DNA of 64,000 bases, taken from contig NW_025336114.1 in NCBI RefSeq assembly GCF_004798865.1, positions 2,542,001 through 2,606,000 of the forward strand. Direction: 5' to 3'. Positions 1-11,695 of this stretch are shown piece after piece. This DNA is from Varanus komodoensis. Taxonomy: Eukaryota > Chordata > Lepidosauria > Squamata > Varanidae. A program made the position numbers and the translations under genes. The notes under the pieces are model-generated. The model was not told the DNA's origin. It ran no database searches and saw nothing but the letters and a program-made list of their open reading frames with translations. Numbering within the stretch: position 1 is the stretch's first letter; every line of letters starts with the position of its first letter.

Positions 1-35
1 ACCAGACAGATGAGTCTATGTTACATTGAACAGAA

Positions 36-232
36 GGGGCCATAGCTCAGTAGTAGCACACCTGATTTGCATGCCAAGGTTCCCAGGTTTAATCCCCAGC
101 ATTGCCAGGTAAAGCTAGGAAAGAATTCTGCCTAAAACCATGGAGAGCCTCTGCCAGTCAGTGTTGACAATACTAGGCTAGATAAAGTCATGGCCTGACT
201 CAGTATTTGGAAGCTTCCTATGTTCCTGTGAT
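36..232 (+). mobile_element. tRNA-derived SINE (squamate type, near full length)
   Basis: The head is tRNA-like: an A-box (TAGCTCAGTAGTAGC, 43-57) and a B-box (GGTTTAATCCC, 86-96) stand at tRNA spacing. A unique body follows ('gagagcctctgccagtcagtg'-type) and the copy ends in an AT-poor tail reading cttcctatgttcctg. This layout is that of a Pol III-driven SINE, and it matches from memory a family very common in lizards and snakes. It is not a real tRNA gene because the acceptor stem does not pair and the 3' side runs on into SINE body. Further, older copies lie at 17.1 kb (plus) and 35.4 kb (minus). The tail resembles the 3' end of the CR1-like pieces at 60.4 and 61.5 kb. Confidence 0.8.
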
Positions 233-1831
233 CCACACAAAATTCAGTGAATTGTGTCATGTAACCAATTACTGAAAATACTGAAAAATTAAGTAGACCT
301 ATGTGAAAAGCAACATGAGTAGCAGTTTGTACACATCTGCAAGGAGTGACATTCTGTTGCACTGCCAAACTACACAAATCCACTCAACAATTCTTTGTCC
401 TGCTTTAACAAAGAATGGTACTACTTGCATTTTTGACCCCAAGGGGAAAGTACCTTAGGCAAGAAAAATGGAGTGCTGTTGGGCCTCAGGCATGTTAGTT
501 TTATAGAACTAAGGTGGGATGCTGAAGTTTGGGGACATTTTAGACTAGGCACTTTGTCTTGGCACAATGTCCTAGAAAAATGAGTTGATAGAGCTACATA
601 TCTGCAAACTGCAGTGGAGAATGTGAGGTAGGAGAATTCCCATTACCCCAAGTGGAATATGCAAGCTAACACTGCATCATGGACTGCTATTTAGGGGCAG
701 CATTTGGGCTTCCTCCCTCTTAAGAGGTTTCCACCCCACAAAGATGTTTTCCAGTTTTGCAATCCTTGAGAATCACCTGAACCTGTCTTACTTCCCTCTT
801 GTGAACGGATGAGGTCATTTTGGTTACATAAGTAATGGTACTCATAGCCTGAACATTGGAGATACAGGGAATAATTAGAGAAGGCTTTAATTTGTATTGC
901 TGGCTTTCCATATAATAAAGTATGGTTGAGGTGGTTCATCAAGTTACAACAACAGCAATGTAGACTCATTTTAGGATGGTGAGCTATAGACTTAATAGAT
1001 GAGGTTGAAGAACTGTTCTTTTCTCTATACAGGTTATGTGACTGAATTGGCGTCTGCCAAAAACATTTCTGTACATCAATAAAATGGTACAATGATATAT
1101 TTGCTTTCAGCCGAGCTGACATTGTACTTAGCATTCCAGGATGCATAAGATTTAAAAAGGTTATCATTTATAATTATAAAGTTTGTGTCTGTGTTTTCAT
1201 TCTTGTAAGGGACCAAATGTGCTGCCTCCCCCACAACTGCAATGCAATAAACCTTCTGCAACTATTTCTTTCAAGAGGATATTGTTTCAGTTTTCTAAGC
1301 TTTGATAATACTAAATTATTGTTAATAAACATAATTAGTAACCAGATAACAAAATAATTTACTTTTGCACTTACAATTGTTTATGCTGCCTAATAGAACC
1401 AAGCACCTAATCCTTCTCTAGTCTACAGCTCAAAATATACTTAATTACTTCTAACACGTCATCTCAAAATGTAATAACCATATATGCAGCATTTAATACA
1501 TTTCTTTTCCAATAACCGTTTTTGTTGTTGTTCTAAACATTGTAAGTAACCTAAAGATGTGTTGTGTACCATAGATGAATTGTCCTACAATGAAATTCTT
1601 TTGACTTGAAACATAGTAAGAACAGATCTATTTCAAAATTATTTTCCATTTTCATTTGACATTATGAACACCGATGTTTGACAAATCATTCTCTGTACCC
1701 TTATCAAAGGACAAATTGCATAATTTGAAGAATAATCTTCTAATACCATTTTTCATTGTAATGCAAAAAATATGTGGTGATACTATGCAGGAGCTGTGGT
1801 CTTTTTACTATGAAACACCACCAGTACTGGA
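233..1831. other. unique AT-rich DNA, no gene recognised
   Basis: About 1.6 kb without a recognisable repeat or exon. Open frames here (for example 691-1167 minus) have no domain, no signal peptide and no codon pattern that sets them apart from chance. Confidence 0.5.
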
Positions 1832-2345
1832 CATTTATTTATTTATTTAGGGGACTTCTATGCCGCCCCATTCGCCAAAGCCTTGGGGCAGCTCACAACC
1901 ATAAATAATTAGAATTCAATAAAACAATATAAATTAACAATATAAATTAAGTCGCCCTGGCCAAAGAATAAAATGAATAAATAATATTAACAATTAAAAT
2001 AACATTTGAATAAAAAGGTCTTCACCTGGTGCCGAAAAACAAATAACGACGGCGCCAGGCGGACCTCTCTGGGGAGCGCATTCCATAGACTGGGCACCAC
2101 CGCAGAGAAAGCCCTCCTCCGAGTACTTACCCTCCTAATTTCCTTCACGGAGGGTTCCTGGAGAAGGGCCTCTCCTGCTGATCTCAAGGGGCGGGCGGGC
2201 ATATATGGACATAAACGCTCCTTCAGGTAACCAGGACCCAAGCTGTTAAGGCTTTATAGGTCATCACCAACATCTTGAATTGGGCCCGGACTTCAATGGG
2301 AAGCCAGTGAAGCTGACGGAGGACTGGAGTCATGTGAACATAACA
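1832..2345 (-). mobile_element. L2-clade LINE, 3' fragment (C-terminus of ORF2 plus tail)
   Basis: Read on the minus strand, 2345 to 2240 gives the L2 reverse-transcriptase C-terminal signature (LHWLPIEVRAQFK, then TYKALNSLGPGYLKER) and 2241 to 1987 continues with RRAFSAVVPSLWNALPREV and APSLFVFRHQVKTFLF. The 3' end carries a hairpin (GCTGCCCC pairing with GGGGCGGC) and an (ATTT)n-like tail at 1832-1850. The C-terminal 84 codons are open, so the copy is young. It is 5'-truncated, as most LINE copies are. The copy at 60.0-60.3 kb belongs to the same subfamily, judging by the shared tail. Confidence 0.85.
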
Positions 2346-2489
2346 TTTTCATGGCAAAGGGAAGGTCTGTATAAGCCATAGACTCCAGAAGTTCTAACTG
2401 GTTTGAGTTTCCAATGTGTGAGATAAAAAATACAGTAGAAAAATGTTCATGCGGGTGTGTTCTGGCAAACCATTCAGCTTCAGGCACTG

Positions 2490-3690
2490 TTAAATAAGAG
2501 GGATTATCAGTCAGGCTTCAGACTAGATTTTGGCATAGAAACAGCTTTGGTTGTCTTGTATGATGATATATATATTGTGAGAGAGGCAGGGAGAATTTGA
2601 CCCTGTTGATACTTCTGGACCCCTCAGTGACTTTTGATACCATCAATCACAGTATTCTTCTGAGGTTACTTCAACTGTAGTTGAAGAAGCAAGTACTGCT
2701 CTGAAATGCCTCCACTAGTACTTGAATAGTGGGCTCCAGAATGTGGTGCTTGAGGAATATTGCTCAGCTCAGCTCTGTGGATTTTCTAGTATGGGTTCCT
2801 CAGGTTTGACATTGTCCCTCAGACATCTACATGAAAATTCTGAGAAGGGTCATCCAGGGTTCTGGAGTGTGTTTCCACCACTAGGTTGATAACATGTAAC
2901 TATATTTCCACTTTTCAACTTCTGCAGCTGAGGCTGTGCTAAATCAGTGCATGGTTGCAACAATGGACTGGTTGAAGGCTAACAAACTGAAGCTTAATCC
3001 AGAGAAGACTGAGATATTGTTGGTGGGTGGTTCCTCTGACCAAATGGAGGGTGTTCAATTTGTTCTGGATGAGATTGCACGTCCCTTGCAGGAGCAGATT
3101 CATAGCTTGTGGGATCTTCTTGAAACATCTTTATCACTTGAAGTTCAGATAACCTCAGTGGCATGGAGTTCCTTCAACCAGCTTCTGCTTATGACCCAGC
3201 TATGCTCCTATCTGGATTAGCTGGTTTCAGTAGTCTACACTCCAATAACCTCTGATCTTGACTACTGCAATGCAGTATATGTGGAATTGTCCTTGAAGAA
3301 TGTTCAGAAGCAGCAGCTCTTGAAAAATGCAGCAACCAAAACCAGAAAGTCCAAGTACATAACACCAGTTCTGGCCTGTTTGTATGGCTATCCATATACT
3401 TCCAAGCCAATCAAAGGTGCTGGCTTTAACCAATAAATCCATACAAATCTTGGGGCTCCATACTTGACAGAACGCTTCTTCCAAACACAAGCTACCTGAA
3501 CACTCTGAACTAGCGGGAAGCTCAGGTGGTGACAACAAGAGGAGACCTTCTCTGTGGTAACCCTCAAATTATGGAACTATCTCCCACTGAGCCTCATTTG
3601 ATGCCAACTTACCATCTTTTTGATGCCAGTTTAAGACTGGCCTTTATGACAGGACATTTAATAGTTTGAAATAATTAGGGGGGGGATTGC
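2490..3690 (+). pseudogene. L2-clade LINE reverse transcriptase, decayed
   Basis: The plus strand encodes broken L2 RT: QSGFRPGFG-type block near 2500, DLSAAFDT-like block near 2620-2650 (read here as a degraded LSDFDTINHSILL), and the well-preserved MDWLKANKLKLNPEKTEIL block at 2967-3030. Downstream, 3230-3300 matches the 'LDYCNAVY' region and 3540-3600 the 'LWNYLPL' region. The frame is interrupted many times, so it is an old copy. It faces the younger minus-strand L2 piece at 1.8-2.3 kb; the 145 bp between them are unassigned. An L2 3' UTR may continue to about 3840. Confidence 0.8.
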
Positions 3691-6374
3691 AAGAGGTTTT
3701 TAGGAAGCTGAGCTGCATGAAGCTGACTTAGCTATTTTAGTTGTTAAAATTCAGTTTTAAATCTTTAACGGAATTGTATGATGTTTTTACTGGCACTTTT
3801 ATTTCAAATTGGATTGGCTAAAGCCACAACATAATGGCTTTTCATCTGACTGTCAGAAACTTTAACATTCTCCATGTAGCCTAGTGGACTTGCTGGATAT
3901 TTTACAGCTTGTGCTTCCAAATCATGCCTGCAATGTGCTTTTAAGGGAGCCAAGAATCTCATATCTCCCTCTCTGGGTCAGATCAAATAGATGATCTTTC
4001 ACACTATTTATTACATTATAATATATCTGCCAAGATAAGAAACATTTATTGCACCTGATTTAGGTCAGGATTTCTCACAACCCACACAGAATTTAGTGCA
4101 TCTTCTAGATACATGAATACGTGAGAGAGAGGCATCTCTTGCATGGAGAGCTAGAAATGATACAGAATTTTGCAAGACATTAGGCATTAGCTTTTGTCTT
4201 TGGATAGAGTCTTCATTTACCATTTCCTGCTGCATCAAACGAGGCAAAGTAACTTAATCTGGCTAGCCCATGATCTTACTTGTGTCTTTGGCCTTCAAAA
4301 GAGATCTTTTGCCTATCAGCCATTGACTGTGCAGTCTATATGCTCCTTCCCTTTGCCTCTGTTCCCAAACCAAGGTCACCCATAAAAGGAATTTGTATAA
4401 ACCCAAACTGTTCCAGAGTTCTCCTGCCAGAGGTTGATATACAACTCTGCATTGTTGTTAATTTATAACTTTGTGTTTATTTTAATTGGTTTTTTGAAAA
4501 AGTATGTGTAGAATTTGTACAGGCCTATGAAAAAAGGAGAATTAATAAACTAACAAGCCCTGCTCCCCTGCCATTCTTCATGTCTGTATCTCCATGTCTG
4601 CATCATTGTATAGTATTTTTAATTGCATCATCATCGTCATCATTGTTGTTGTTGTTTTCAGGCCTGAATGGCTAACTCTAGCCAGTTCAGAAGTACTTTA
4701 GCAAAAATGTGGTGAACATCAGCAGCAGAAAAATTTCATAATGTTATAGCATTCCAGATATAGTTCATTTTATTTTATTTTATTTTATTTTGCTCCTTGA
4801 AGGCTGTGTGCTCTCATTTTCTCTCTACAGTGGCAGCAAATATCTTCACTGCCCCATCTGTATAAGCATCATAATGATCACGTGACCAGCCATAGAATGT
4901 TGAAGGAATTGAAATATCCTGAAAATGGAACATAAAAGTTAAAAGGAATAAAAGGTCCCTTGATGACAGTTCACAGTGAAGATGCAAAGAGGAGCAGGGA
5001 CGGGGGGAGAGAAATTGGGACATGGTCAGAAAGGTGAAGACCTGAGAACCTGAGTCAGATCTGCAAAGTATCTGCAAAGAAATCAGTGGACTGAAAGTGA
5101 CATTTGTGCAGAGACTGGCTTTAACAACTACATTCAACTGGAGTTAGTTTAATGCAGTTTTCAGTAATCAAAATCTCTTAACCTTGGGGATCAGAACTGT
5201 TGGGTGCATTCATATGTTCCCCCCTCCCCATTTATAGGCGTTAGTTCATTGCTTTCTTGTACTGTATTAGTGATACATCTTATTAGAATAAAAGAGTGAT
5301 TTAAGTGCCTCCTGCAGTCCAAGGACTGGATGTTCACCTGCCTCTCCTCACACCCCTAAGCCAGCAAACTGTGTGTGTAGTCCCCTCTCTTCCCCTGGCT
5401 GGTTACATTACTTTGGATTATTGTGACATCACCACAGATGAGGGGCTTCTAGGATTTTCTCTTAAAAGATGAAATGCACTGGGGTAAATATTTACTAATT
5501 TTCTGGATAAGCCCTACAGTTTGAACTGTGATAACACAGCTAAGCAACATTTGCGTAGCTGTGATCAGAGTACCTGAACTCCATGAGTAAAAGTATCCAA
5601 CAGCTTGAATTCTACTGAAAAGAGAGAGAGAATATGCTGCCACTCTTAACAGCCATACATTTTCAGTTACTAATAACAATGGTTGCCATGGGAACAGCCG
5701 GTCCAGCGTGAATGTAAGGATTTGCTTTCAGGTCAGTGCTGTATTAGTCAGCAGCCTTTCACAACCTCCTTTCTCTCCAGTACTGGAGGCTTCTGTCCAA
5801 TTTACCTGCTACAGCACTTTCCATACATCAAGCATTACTGGAAATTAATTACAATGATGACAGTTGCATACAGAACCCTTTCAACTTTGCTCTTGGTATA
5901 ATTACTTGGGAAAGTATTTAAAAATTCAAAAGAACCTTTCATTTCTTTAAAAAATACATAGTATTGCACCATTAAACTCCCCTGAATATAATCCTAAATA
6001 GGAAAAGTACAATCTCCTTTATATAAATTGCCAGCAAATGCAAGATATTTAAATGATCAGAAAACAGAAGTGAAAATTATAACACTTGTTCAGCTATAGT
6101 CCTAAACTGCCCCTGAGCCCTACATTCCCAAAGTATGTGCCACGTCAGAGCAGGCTCCAGCTAAAACTGTTAGGTATCTGGAATCACGTGGCTTTATGGG
6201 GCTGCTAAGCTCACATCCTGATGGGGATCATGTGGAGTCACCTACTGGTGCCTCCACTTGAGACTTCTCTTGACGCTTGTTGTGCAGTTACACTGGCTTG
6301 TGTGGACTGGAGGTGGAGTTTCTGGCAATCATGCAAACCGCAGCAGTCCTGCAAATGCATCAATTTAGAAGTGC
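3691..6374. other. unique DNA with short simple repeats
   Basis: No gene or clear element seen in 2.7 kb. A (TTTTA)n run lies at about 4766-4793 and a (catcatcgtcatcattgttgtt) stretch at 4625-4656. The remaining sequence is AT-rich and non-repetitive by eye. Confidence 0.45.
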
Positions 6375-6735
6375 CAGTTCATAAAATTTGGGCTCAGAGA
6401 GTGGCAACTGGGAGGGGAGTTCTCTGTGGTGGCCTCCCATCTATGGAGTAGCCTTCCCAGTGTGACCCACCTGGTACCAACCTTATCATCTTTTCAGTGC
6501 CAGATTAAGATGGCTCTTTATCCCAAAACTTTTAAGGATGCCCAGGGGTTTGAGAGGATTACACATCCAAGGTATTTTTCTTCTACCAAGTTATTCTGCA
6601 TGTTTTAGCTGTTTTACATTTTCTGGGTTTCTTTTTATATGATTTGATGGTACTTTATTATGTTTTGTGTAATTTTATGTACTGTAGTAAACTATGCAGA
6701 ATGTTCAGCTACTGGGTGGTATATAAACAAAAATA
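6375..6735 (+). mobile_element. L2-clade LINE 3' end
   Basis: The segment carries the typical L2 terminal block: 'ttctctgtggtggcctcccatctatggag' corresponds to the RRAFSVAAP.LWN codons, followed by 'ccagattaagatggctcttt' (FQ..LKTALF) and a 3' UTR that ends in 'actgggtggtatataaac'. A (GATGGT)-like run at 6740-6775 follows the tail. Strongly 5'-truncated and diverged. Confidence 0.7.
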
Positions 6736-7277
6736 ATGCTGGTGATGATGGTGATGGCGATGGTCAGGGTGACACTTTAGCAACATTCTCAATCATTTAT
6801 GAGTTTGGCAGCAGTCCCACAGATCCTAGAGGCAACTGCAACCTAACTAAAAGACACAGGTGAGGTCTGAGCTCCAAAACAGAAAAAATACATGTTTGAA
6901 CCCACCATTTTCTCCATCACCCATTTCACAGAAGGTGATAATTAAAGAAACACATGCACACACATACACATGCACACACAATACAAGCAAATGGATACAC
7001 TCAGGAAGTTTCATACCATTCCCCAGCTTTTCAGGGTGGCTGGCCACACTTCAAAAAACGGACTGAGCTGCAGCCCATCCAACATTTTTATTTCAGAAGA
7101 ATGCTTCAGGGGCCCAGAGGCATTCTTAGAAATAAAGATGGTGCTAGAAGCTAGCACTTTGCACCATGAAAAAAACAGGAAACGTAGGGAACCAACTGTG
7201 CACCAACAGAGACAATGTGAAACAACAGCTGGATTTGGCCTGAGTGGGATAGTTCTCCCAGGAGGGAACCAAGACAT
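6736..7277. other. unique DNA with a CA-rich stretch
   Basis: A CA-rich run (cacatgcacacacatacac) at about 6951-6982 is the only feature seen. No exon recognised. Confidence 0.4.
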
Positions 7278-7279
7278 AC

Positions 7280-8150
7280 CGTATTTTTCACTCAATAAGA
7301 CGCACTTTTTCCCCCCTCAAAAGTAAGGGGAAATGTCTGTGCATCTTATAGAGCAAATGTGTGTGTGCCCGACGTCCGGGATGCTGCCAACCACCTGCAC
7401 CATGTGGCACCACCTGGCCGGCACGAGCTTTGCGCGCCCTGCTCCGCCCCCCTCCTCCGGCGCAGGTGAGAGCTGTTAATCACAGGTCGGTGTGTGTTTT
7501 CAAATGGCAACCCGTCTTTTAATGAAGCCCATGGGGAAGTGATGGGGAATGTGCCTGTGATTATCAGAAAGCTTTTCATGGATCAGTTATCTGTTAGCTG
7601 ATCAGACACATTTTTTTTAGGATCAGTGGATATTTGAACAGCATTACCTTCGTGTATGAAGTTTATTCTTCAAAGGCTACTTAGTCCGCTGTGTGTTTGA
7701 TTTACCGTACAATATCTCATTTTTTGTTAGAAGTTTTTTTCTATTATTTACTAGTAGGGCAGCGTGGACATTACTGGCTTTTTTAGATTTGTTATTGAAT
7801 TGTCTGCAGCAGCTCTTGTATAACTGGTGTAGATTGTGGATTCCTTCAATAATTCCACTACTGACTAAGAAAGTGATGTCAGTGATTGTGAGCAATGGAG
7901 CTTCATAAATTCTGACTCTAGTGATGATGAGTTCTATGGGTTCAACGAAAACTAGAAGAGTACTCGAACTTTAAAGTCTCTCTTTTGTTAATGACAGTGA
8001 TGATGGTTCTTAATGCCACTGTTGACTGCTGTGCACTTTACAAGGTTGAAATACGATACATTTGATTCAGAATTTTTTTTTCTTGTTTTCCTCCTCTAAA
8101 AACTAGGTGCGTCTTATGGTCAGGTGCATCTTATAGAGTGAAAAATACGG
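7280..8150. mobile_element. DNA transposon remnant, pogo/Tigger-like (tentative)
   Basis: The ends are inverted: CCGTATTTTTCACTC at 7280 and GAGTGAAAAATACGG ending at 8150, with further complementarity in the adjacent 'ataagacgcac' / 'gtgcgtcttat' blocks. The 5' end is preceded by TA (7278-7279); the matching dinucleotide after the 3' end is CA, which fits a TA target duplication with one change. Near the 3' end an open stretch reads EQWSFINSDSSDDEFYGF and then NEN and a stop at 7953-7955. An acidic, Phe-rich C-terminus before the stop is common in pogo/Tigger transposases, and this is why I lean that way. At 871 bp it lacks the DDE catalytic core, so it is a non-autonomous deletion derivative. 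Superfamily is uncertain; the TIR structure is not. Confidence 0.7.
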
Positions 8151-8689
8151 CAGTTAGGGGTAACACTCACTGCTTGTAGCAGGAGAACTCTCTAGAAAAG
8201 TCTATTTATCTGCTACTGCAGTGTTCACACAGAGATCAAACTCATTTTTTCAGGTCTTCCATTTCCTAGTATTACTATTATTTCTTGAAGAAGTACCAAG
8301 GATGGCATACAGAAGAACAAACAATAATTGCATAGTACATAAAGGAATAAACATGCACTAGTATACTACCAAGGCAATAAATGTTTGTATAGACAAATAT
8401 TCTGTTTCTGTGCCATGACTACACATCTGTCAAAGCCTAAGCACAAGTGTTTCAGAGGACAGATATACTCTAGAGCAATGAATGGTCAAAGAAATTATGT
8501 CATAAATCCTTCCTACAGTGTGGACACTTGTCACTAGGCTAGTAGTATAGTGCAACATATAAATCAAATCCTAAATAATTAAAAGGTAACATTACTATGC
8601 TAGAAATAAACCCACATAATTCAAATGGTTCAAGTAATGATAATCACTGCACACATCTATTGCAAACATATCAATTAATGTTTCTTTAT
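8151..8689. other. unique AT-rich DNA
   Basis: No gene, repeat or structural signal recognised. Confidence 0.4.
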
Positions 8690-8835
8690 ACCCCTCCCAA
8701 CTTCTAAGGAACTTAGGGGCTTCCCACTGTATCTTCACAAGAGTCTTGTGAGATATTATGCTTAGAGGACATGAAAGGCCTAAAGTCTCCAAGTGAGCTT
8801 CATAGTTAAGCCAGGATCCCAATAGGCAACCTTTG
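8690..8835 (-). mobile_element. MIR-like (CORE) SINE fragment
   Basis: On the plus strand the block 'ggcctaaagtctccaagtgagcttcatagttaagccaggatcc' is the reverse complement of the MIR-like SINE body seen in sense at 62.5 kb ('atgaagctcactgggtgac'-type). Head and tail are eroded. Old copy. Confidence 0.55.
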
Positions 8836-10298
8836 AGCCATGGGTACATTTGTCCTGGGCATCATCACAAAATGGTCCCATGGGAGGCATGGCAAGGACA
8901 AACAGCCTTCTCACAGTACCAATACAATGTAGAAATAGAGTCTGGATCTAAACACACTAAACTTCTCCTTTGAACACATGGTTTTCAATGCCAACAGAAA
9001 TCTAATTCACAGTAATGGCCATTGCCAGTGAGAAAGTGTGAGGGGTAGGGCACCTTTGGGGGCACCAAGGAAGCCATGCAGGGTCCCAGTGGTGCCTAAG
9101 GACACAAGGATTCCTAACTCTATACCATGTTGGGTTGCCACAATGGTAATTAGAATGCCTCCTCCTGATTTATGGTTTCCTCATCTCACAATTTCATGTA
9201 TTATATATTTGCTATATTTATACAGTTTTTACACAATTTCTGACCATGTACACATGACTGTTTACAATTTAAACTACTAGCTCAAATGGAGACAGGAAAA
9301 GGACGCAGGAGAGTATCATTTAAAATTAAGCAGGATTCAATTATATCCATTGAGCAGAAGTGAGATGGAGAAGACAGATGTAAAGTGACTTCTTTCCCAT
9401 TCCACTCAAATTCAAGCACTGGACATGATACAAAAGGAACGGAGGAAGCTGCGGGAGGGAGAAAAATAAGCAAATTGAGGGACCAATAATCATACACATG
9501 AACTTAAGTGGCAACCCTTCAGCCCCTAAGACCAACCAAACCAAGTAGTAATCAATGCTAGCCCCCTGGGAGGGAATAGATTTCTTAAAATGCTGGGGAG
9601 GAGTGGTGGTAGAAATACCTCTCAAACTCTTCCACCTAGCAGTACTTTCAATAGCTCAGAGGCTTGGGCATCAGAGGTCTCCAGGAGTTAGGACTGATCT
9701 ACTAATTGCTATAATGAAAAACTGGAATGATTGAGGGAAACAGTTTTGGGAAGGGAGAAGGAAAACGACCATTGGTTCCAGCCAAGCTCCAAATCATGTC
9801 TTTTTTCTCTGCTGCAGTCTGGAATGTGGTTATTTGGGGTTGTTCATGTTGAACTATTTTTATCAACACCCAGCTACTGACATAGCATAATAGGCCCAAC
9901 AGAAGAAAAGAAACAGAATAGAATAGAAAAAAGTTGCATCCTGGAGGTAGGAGTTTGGTGGTTTGCAGGATTTGCTACTGTGCAAAACATGCAGAAATGT
10001 GAATGGGTCAACAAACTAAGCAGGTCAAAACAGTCAACAAATCTGTTGGCTTAGAGCAGCAAGTGATGCATATTCAAAATAACTGCCCCATCTGAGAAGG
10101 GCAATTTGAAGAATGGGCAAATTCACATACATTCTCTCATACCAGGAAATAGAAATATCAGTCACATTTCAGAACGGAGGCAAGGCTGCATAGATAAGAT
10201 TCAGTAGCCTTGATAATTGTCTGCTGCCAGCAAGAATTATTGCCGAAGACACTTTGCTGATAGTCTGGAATACTGCATATACTGTATTGTTTGGAAAA
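8836..10298. other. unique DNA
   Basis: About 1.5 kb with nothing I can assign. Open frames at 9282-9625 (minus) are short, overlap each other in different frames and show no domain. Confidence 0.4.
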
Positions 10299-11695
10299 CC
10301 TTGTTGTTACATGCCATCAAGTTGTCTCTGATTTATGGTGATCCCATGAATAAAAGCCATCCAAAATGTCCTGTCTACGACAGCCCTACTCAGCTTTCTT
10401 TATGAAGTCAATCCATCTCAAATTTGGTCTTCCTTTTCTTATTCTGCTTTCAACTTTATCTCACATGATTGTCTTCTCCAGTGAGTCTTGGCTTTTCTTG
10501 GTATGTCTGACATATAACAGCTTCAGTTTTGTCATTTTGTCTCTAGGGCAGGGGTCTCAATTGCCGGGAGGGACGGGGCACGGGGGAGGGGCCCTGTGGC
10601 CTTCAAAGCGCCAGCAGCGCCCGGGCCGGCCGCGGGATGAGCAGCCCACCACCACCACGGTGGTGGAATACTTGATGCGGCCCAGCCTCACCCAGACTCT
10701 ACTTCCAGCGGCCCGCAGGTAAGTGAGACCCCTGCTCTAGGGAAAGTTCCAGGTTGATTTGATCCAGAACTCACTTGTTTTTCTTTCTGTCAGTCCAGGG
10801 TATTCGCAAAGCTCTCTTCCAGCACCATGTTTCAAAAGGATCAATTTTCTTTTTGTCAGTTTTCTTCACTGTCAAGCTTTCACATCCATATACAGAGATG
10901 AAGAATATAATAGTATGGATGATCTTGTTCTTGGTCTATGTCTTGCCTCAGTCTTATACACCATTTCTTCTGAGTTCATCATTTCCAGAGTAAAACACTT
11001 TGTGTTTGATTGACTAAAAATGTCTTATTCCAGTTCACTTTAGTTTGCTTACCCTGAGTATTGCAATATTTAACTGTTCCATTTCCCACTTTACAGTTGC
11101 CTTAGTTCATACTCCTCACATTCCATGTTCCGGTTGTATGTGTTTTGCAGCATCAAACTTTCCCTTCACCTCTGTGAATGGGTGAAGCCACTAGAAATCC
11201 TTTTGGTTTTGATCTAGTTCCATCATTAGTGACAGCACTATTTGTACTTGTCCTTTGCTCTTCCCCAGTAGCTCATGGAGTGCTTTCCAAGCTAGAGGTC
11301 TCATCTTCTGGTGCTACCACTTGTTTCATTTTGAATTGTTTCATCATAGTTTTCAAGGTAAGAAGATGCAGAAGTGATTCACCATTGCCTTCTTCTGCAC
11401 AATACTAACCAGAGTTACCTTGATCATCCCTGCCATTGTCTGTTAAAGATGCTCCACCAGTGTCACCTTCAGTTACCCCTACTGCCCAGTAGCAACTTTC
11501 AGAAATGTCTCTGCCTCCATCATCATTAGAGACATCTGTTCTCTTCTGTTGAAGAGGATGGAAGTCTGGTTTCTCTGCTTTGACCATTCTAGCTTGGGTG
11601 ACCCTGCTAGAAGACCAGCCCAGTGAGGCAGTCTGACCTCCTGACAGCAATGCTCTCGGCTTTTCTGACACTCTTAAGCCTGCTTACTATATTAA
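10299..11695 (-). mobile_element. RTE-clade LINE (non-BovB lineage), internally deleted
   Basis: The 3' tail lies at 10299 (sense ends in 'gacaacttgatggcatgtaac'). Reading minus, 10920-10745 gives the RTE C-terminal block VYGCESLTVKKTD and LRIPWTDRK. At 11150-10990 the minus strand gives the start of the endonuclease (a WNVRSMN-like stretch) and at 11690-11200 the 5' region shared with the copy at 20.4 kb. The endonuclease core and most of the RT, roughly 2 kb, are missing, so the 5' segment is joined near the 'RRNGV' position straight to the RT C-terminus. Ordinary LINE copies are 5'-truncated; this one keeps both ends. A 186-bp hAT MITE sits within it. Confidence 0.75.
10549..10734. mobile_element. 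hAT MITE, 186 bp, with perfect 8-bp target duplication
   Basis: The element begins CAGGGGTCTCA and ends TGAGACCCCTG. It is flanked on both sides by ctctaggg (10541-10548 and 10735-10742), an exact 8-bp target duplication that fits the nTCTAGAn-like preference of hAT elements. The interior is very GC-rich ('gcgcccgggccggccgcgg') and has no coding capacity. It is younger than the RTE copy it interrupts. Confidence 0.9.

Noticed and set aside
43-96. A functional tRNA gene
   Set aside because: A- and B-boxes are present, but there is no acceptor stem or discriminator and SINE body follows. The same holds for 62520-62575.
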